From: Chromera velia
Taxonomy: Eukaryota; Sar; Chromeraceae
Reading direction: 5' to 3'
DNA length: 20,000 bases
Assembly: GCA_018398765.1 (NCBI GenBank)
Contig: JAHBMJ010000304.1
Location: 1 to 20,000, forward strand
Shown: positions 18,874 through 20,000 of the stretch, piece after piece
Numbering within the stretch: position 1 is the stretch's first letter
Layout: each line of letters starts with the position of its first letter
Made by a program: the position numbers and the translations under genes
The notes under the pieces: generated by a model
Told to the model about the DNA's origin: nothing
Database searches by the model: none
The model's input: only the letters and a program-made list of their open reading frames with translations

Positions 18874-19837
18874 GTAACAATCCAAGAATACATACTTACA
18901 TACATACAGGGCCACTCCAGGCAATCACCCAATCGATCGATGCTCTCTGTGGTTGCACGAGAGACTTGACACTCAAGAGAGACAGAGAGAGAGAGGGAGA
19001 GGGAGAGACGAATGAAACCCCGTCGGAGTGGGAGACAGCCTCACAGTCAGACAGATTGTCAGTCGGTCAGTCAACCAGGAAACCACTCTCTCTCCTTTTA
19101 TGGTATGTGGGGCGCCCTCTCTTTCACCTACGCGTCTGCCACAGAAGCGTCTTGCCTTGCAATTCGTCCTCCTTCGTACACGCACAAAATTCATGGCGCT
19201 GCAGTCCTCTACATTCGTATACTCAAAAATATGCACGCACCTGTGTGCATATGCGTATACATTGGTTGTGACGGAGAGGTCACACACGTGCGTGCGCGGT
19301 CTCTCCTCGGCATGCAGGCACTCATACATACGCTCTGTTTCCCTGATTACATATTCATATCATCAATCTATCTGCATGCTTGCCATGGGTCGAGAAGAGG
19401 ACGAAGAACAGAACAGAATGGCAGGCAGACCTTTCAGACACGCACGTCTCCAGTGCCTCCTCGAACAAAGGGACTGCAAAGAGCTTGATGCCCTCTTCCT
19501 CTCTCAAATTCTTCAAGCTGCTCTTATTTTCTTCTTCTGTCTCTACCCCGCAGTCTGCTGGTGGGACAAGAGACGACCGCATAGAGTCCAGCAGAGGAAC
19601 CAGGAGTTCAACCGACTCAGCACCCCCAAGCACAGACGCGAATTGTTCCGACTCTTCCGCACTCACGCTGACTCGGGCTATCGGTCGTCCTCCTTTTCCA
19701 CTTCCCGCTCCCTTCTCTGAATTGAAACCACGCGACAGTGTCTCCGTCTCTCCCGTTTCCTCTTCGTTCAGGACGGACAACAGACGCCCCTCCAGAGCAC
19801 ACACAGAAAGGTGACTCTCCACACACACGACTGATAC
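11633..19837 (-). CDS. Large multi-exon protein with RGG-rich C-terminus, 5' incomplete
   Basis: Nine exons chain on the - strand: 19837-19431, 18803-18499, 17424-16871, 16471-16390, 16004-15227, 14916-14639, 14158-14046, 13755-13168 and 12462-11633. All eight junctions match in phase, and every intron is GT...AG. They encode 1,035 residues before the last exon and about 276 within it. The N-terminal part is mostly helical-looking and charged, the middle is Gly/Pro-rich, and the tail is dense in RGG/RG with GRGGGG and GGRGRG. RGG tails generally bind RNA and drive condensate formation, so a role in RNA metabolism is inferred. No catalytic domain is recognised. The true start lies beyond 20000. 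The last exon needs a one-base frame correction at the poly-C tract containing the undetermined base 12239. Confidence 0.7.
12226..12246. repeat. Poly-C tract with undetermined base
   Basis: Twenty-one positions of C, with an N at 12239, lie within the last exon of the RGG-tail gene. The real length is uncertain. Frame continuity requires the tract to be one base longer or two shorter than shown. Confidence 0.95.
12608..12840. repeat. (GA)n microsatellite with GACA tail
   Basis: Almost pure purine on the + strand: GAGAGA runs with AAAGCG interruptions, ending in GACA units. It is intronic to the - strand gene. Confidence 0.95.
13061..13085. repeat. (GACA)n microsatellite
   Basis: Six tandem GACA units in the same intron. 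Confidence 0.9.
13168..13755 (-). CDS. RGG-tail gene, eighth visible exon
   Basis: A clear exon between GCGTTTTCAG and the strong donor GTATGT. It opens with helical sequence [20 protein letters not shown], then [20 protein letters not shown]. It becomes His/Pro/Gln-rich ([16 protein letters not shown]) and then Gly/Pro/Arg-rich with [12 protein letters not shown] and GIERGRF. It ends in phase 0. It marks the change from ordered to disordered sequence. Confidence 0.72.
13798..13877. repeat. (ATCC)n microsatellite
   Basis: About 20 ATCC units with single-base variants (ATTC, GTCC, ATCG). It lies in the intron between exons 14158-14046 and 13755-13168. Confidence 0.95.
14046..14158 (-). CDS. 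RGG-tail gene, seventh visible exon
   Basis: A 113-base exon follows TTTGCTTTGCAG. It encodes [20 protein letters not shown] then [17 protein letters not shown], and ends in phase 0 at GTGGGC. The second half is a likely amphipathic helix. Confidence 0.65.
14159..14638 (-). other. Intron of RGG-tail gene
   Basis: GTGAGT at its 5' end and TTTGCAG at its 3' end. It includes a (GGCA)n run at 14575-14609 close to the donor. No coding signal is seen. Confidence 0.55.
14575..14609. repeat. (GGCA)n/(GTCA)n microsatellite
   Basis: Short tetranucleotide run, intronic. Confidence 0.9.
14639..14916 (-). CDS. RGG-tail gene, sixth visible exon
   Basis: The exon begins with one base completing an Arg codon after CATGTGCAG. 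It encodes [15 protein letters not shown], an Ala/Gly-rich stretch, [20 protein letters not shown] and ends [10 protein letters not shown]. The strong donor GTGAGT at 14638 leaves phase 1. Confidence 0.68.
14917..15226 (-). other. Intron of RGG-tail gene
   Basis: From GTAGGT to CATGTGCAG on the - strand, with a (CA)n run at 14963-14983 near its acceptor. No coding signal. Confidence 0.55.
14963..14983. repeat. (CA)n microsatellite
   Basis: About ten CA units, reading (TG)n on the sense strand and positioned about 50 bases before the acceptor. Confidence 0.95.
15227..16004 (-). CDS. RGG-tail gene, fifth visible exon (longest before the tail)
   Basis: The acceptor is a long pyrimidine tract ending GTCTGCAG. 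The exon encodes [20 protein letters not shown], a basic Pro-rich stretch with [17 protein letters not shown], a structured-looking part ([39 protein letters not shown]) and a Gly/Met-rich end ([20 protein letters not shown]). The donor GTAGGT at 15226 leaves phase 2. If it were not used, a TAG stop would follow immediately. Confidence 0.7.
16390..16471 (-). CDS. RGG-tail gene, short fourth exon
   Basis: A 27-codon exon encodes [20 protein letters not shown] then LVNNLRT. It begins in phase 0 after CATGCAG and ends one base into a codon before GTTGGG. An acceptor nine bases earlier (after ACTGAG) would add CMQ without changing frame. The donor is weak, but the phase agrees with the next exon. 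Confidence 0.55.
16472..16870 (-). other. Intron of RGG-tail gene
   Basis: From GTCAGC to CATGCAG on the - strand. It has purine-rich stretches on the + strand (AAGAAGAAGAAG near 16803). No coding signal is recognised. Confidence 0.5.
16871..17424 (-). CDS. RGG-tail gene, third visible exon
   Basis: The acceptor is CATCCTCCATCCAG; two bases complete an Arg codon. The exon encodes a Gly/Lys-rich stretch, [20 protein letters not shown], a highly charged [16 protein letters not shown] run, then [18 protein letters not shown]. It ends in phase 0 before GTCAGC. An internal CTGAG acceptor at about 17362 is a possible alternative but breaks the phase. Confidence 0.65.
17425..18498 (-). other. Large intron containing a 61-bp minisatellite
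   Basis: From GTCAGT (18498) to CCATCCAG (17425) on the - strand. It joins exons in phase 1. No coding signal is found in between. It contains the 61-bp array at 17492-17817 and short CT- and CAGG-type repeats near 18360-18400. Confidence 0.6.
17492..17817 (+). repeat. 61-bp minisatellite, about 5.3 copies
   Basis: Near-identical 61-bp units run head to tail, each containing AAAGGATCGAATGAG, GGGACGTCAAATAAAAAAA and ATGAGAAAAGGGAAGTCAC. Only a few single-base differences separate the units (for example CAT for CAC near 17613 and TAG for AAG near 17726). Each unit holds two half-copies of ATGAGAAAAGGGAMGTCA, so it arose from an older, shorter duplication. Confidence 0.95.
18499..18803 (-). CDS. 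RGG-tail gene, second visible exon
   Basis: The exon starts one base into a codon after TTCTGCAG, which completes the Ser codon begun by the previous exon. It encodes [20 protein letters not shown], then a Ser/Pro-rich basic stretch ([25 protein letters not shown]). It ends CCG C before GTCAGT, in phase 1. Confidence 0.65.
18804..19430 (-). other. Intron of RGG-tail gene
   Basis: From GTCTGC (19430) to TTCTGCAG (18804) on the - strand. It contains (CA)n at 18835-18870 and GA-rich stretches near 18975-19005. No coding signal. Confidence 0.55.
18835..18870. repeat. (CA)n microsatellite
   Basis: About 18 CA units, reading (TG)n on the sense strand, about 30 bases before the acceptor of exon 18803-18499. 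Confidence 0.95.
19431..19837 (-). CDS. RGG-tail gene, first visible exon
   Basis: The exon starts after TTCCTTCAG and ends GAA AG before GTCTGC, in phase 2. The peptide is balanced and acidic: [20 protein letters not shown] early, then [15 protein letters not shown] and [18 protein letters not shown]. The amphipathic stretches suggest helices. I recognise no domain. Upstream exons must lie outside the window. Confidence 0.65.
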
Positions 19838-20000
19838 CTGAAGGAACGCACTCACAAGAGAGGAAGGCAGCAAGGAAGGAAGAAGGAAACGAAGGGTCAA
19901 ATTAAACTGACAGACAGACAGACCAACATGACACGACACGGACCTTCTGTCCTGAAAAAAGCAGTACAAGCACACTTGCAGACGCACGCCAAAAGAGATC
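19838..20000 (-). other. Partial intron at window edge
   Basis: Purine-rich on the + strand (GGAAGGCAGCAAGGAAGGAAG), hence pyrimidine-rich on the sense strand just before the acceptor TTCCTTCAG. The upstream exon is not in the window. Confidence 0.45.

Overview
This is nuclear DNA from an intron-rich eukaryote. Predicted exons are bounded by GT...AG introns and separated by long introns full of (CTTC)n, (GA)n, (GT)n and (ATCC)n repeats. There are no operons or ribosome binding sites. The proteins are rich in Arg/Glu runs, low-complexity Pro/Gly tracts and RGG repeats. This style fits an alveolate alga such as the chromerid Chromera velia. That assignment is an impression from style only; no marker gene is present to prove it.

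Left part (1-6200, + strand). A tentative multi-exon gene starts at 579, with exons at 579-725, 1435-1654, about 2138-2298 and perhaps 2883 onward. I do not recognise its product. A second + strand gene (about 3916-6164) encodes ankyrin repeats, a charged coiled coil with a 45-bp tandem repeat, and C-terminal CCCH zinc fingers. One finger is split by an intron at 5548-6049. The ankyrin/coiled-coil/CCCH reading frame is interrupted by several single-base shifts, so it is either a decaying gene or a draft-quality sequence.

Middle part (about 7000-11500). No convincing host gene is visible. From about 8040 the DNA becomes clearly AT-rich and holds a nest of repeats. These are a 13-bp x 7 tandem array with inverted flanks, an 851-bp element with 23-bp terminal inverted repeats, a diverged direct repeat that still preserves a peptide, and a 701-bp non-autonomous hAT-type element with a perfect 8-bp target-site duplication. 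The whole block is flanked by a diverged direct repeat (7842 and 11420).

Right part (11633 to the window end, - strand). One large gene converges on the middle block. Nine exons can be chained with every intron phase matching, giving at least about 1,310 residues with the 5' end outside the window. The C-terminus is an RGG/RG-rich, RNA-binding-type tail. Its last exon contains a poly-C tract with one undetermined base (12239), and the frame must change by one base there. One large intron carries a 61-bp minisatellite. An 11-bp GC-rich motif occurs eight times, always inside this gene's exons and always in the same coding register.

The layout is therefore two + strand genes and one - strand gene facing each other across a transposon-rich, AT-rich island. 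Intronic simple repeats are pyrimidine-rich on the sense strand on both sides.
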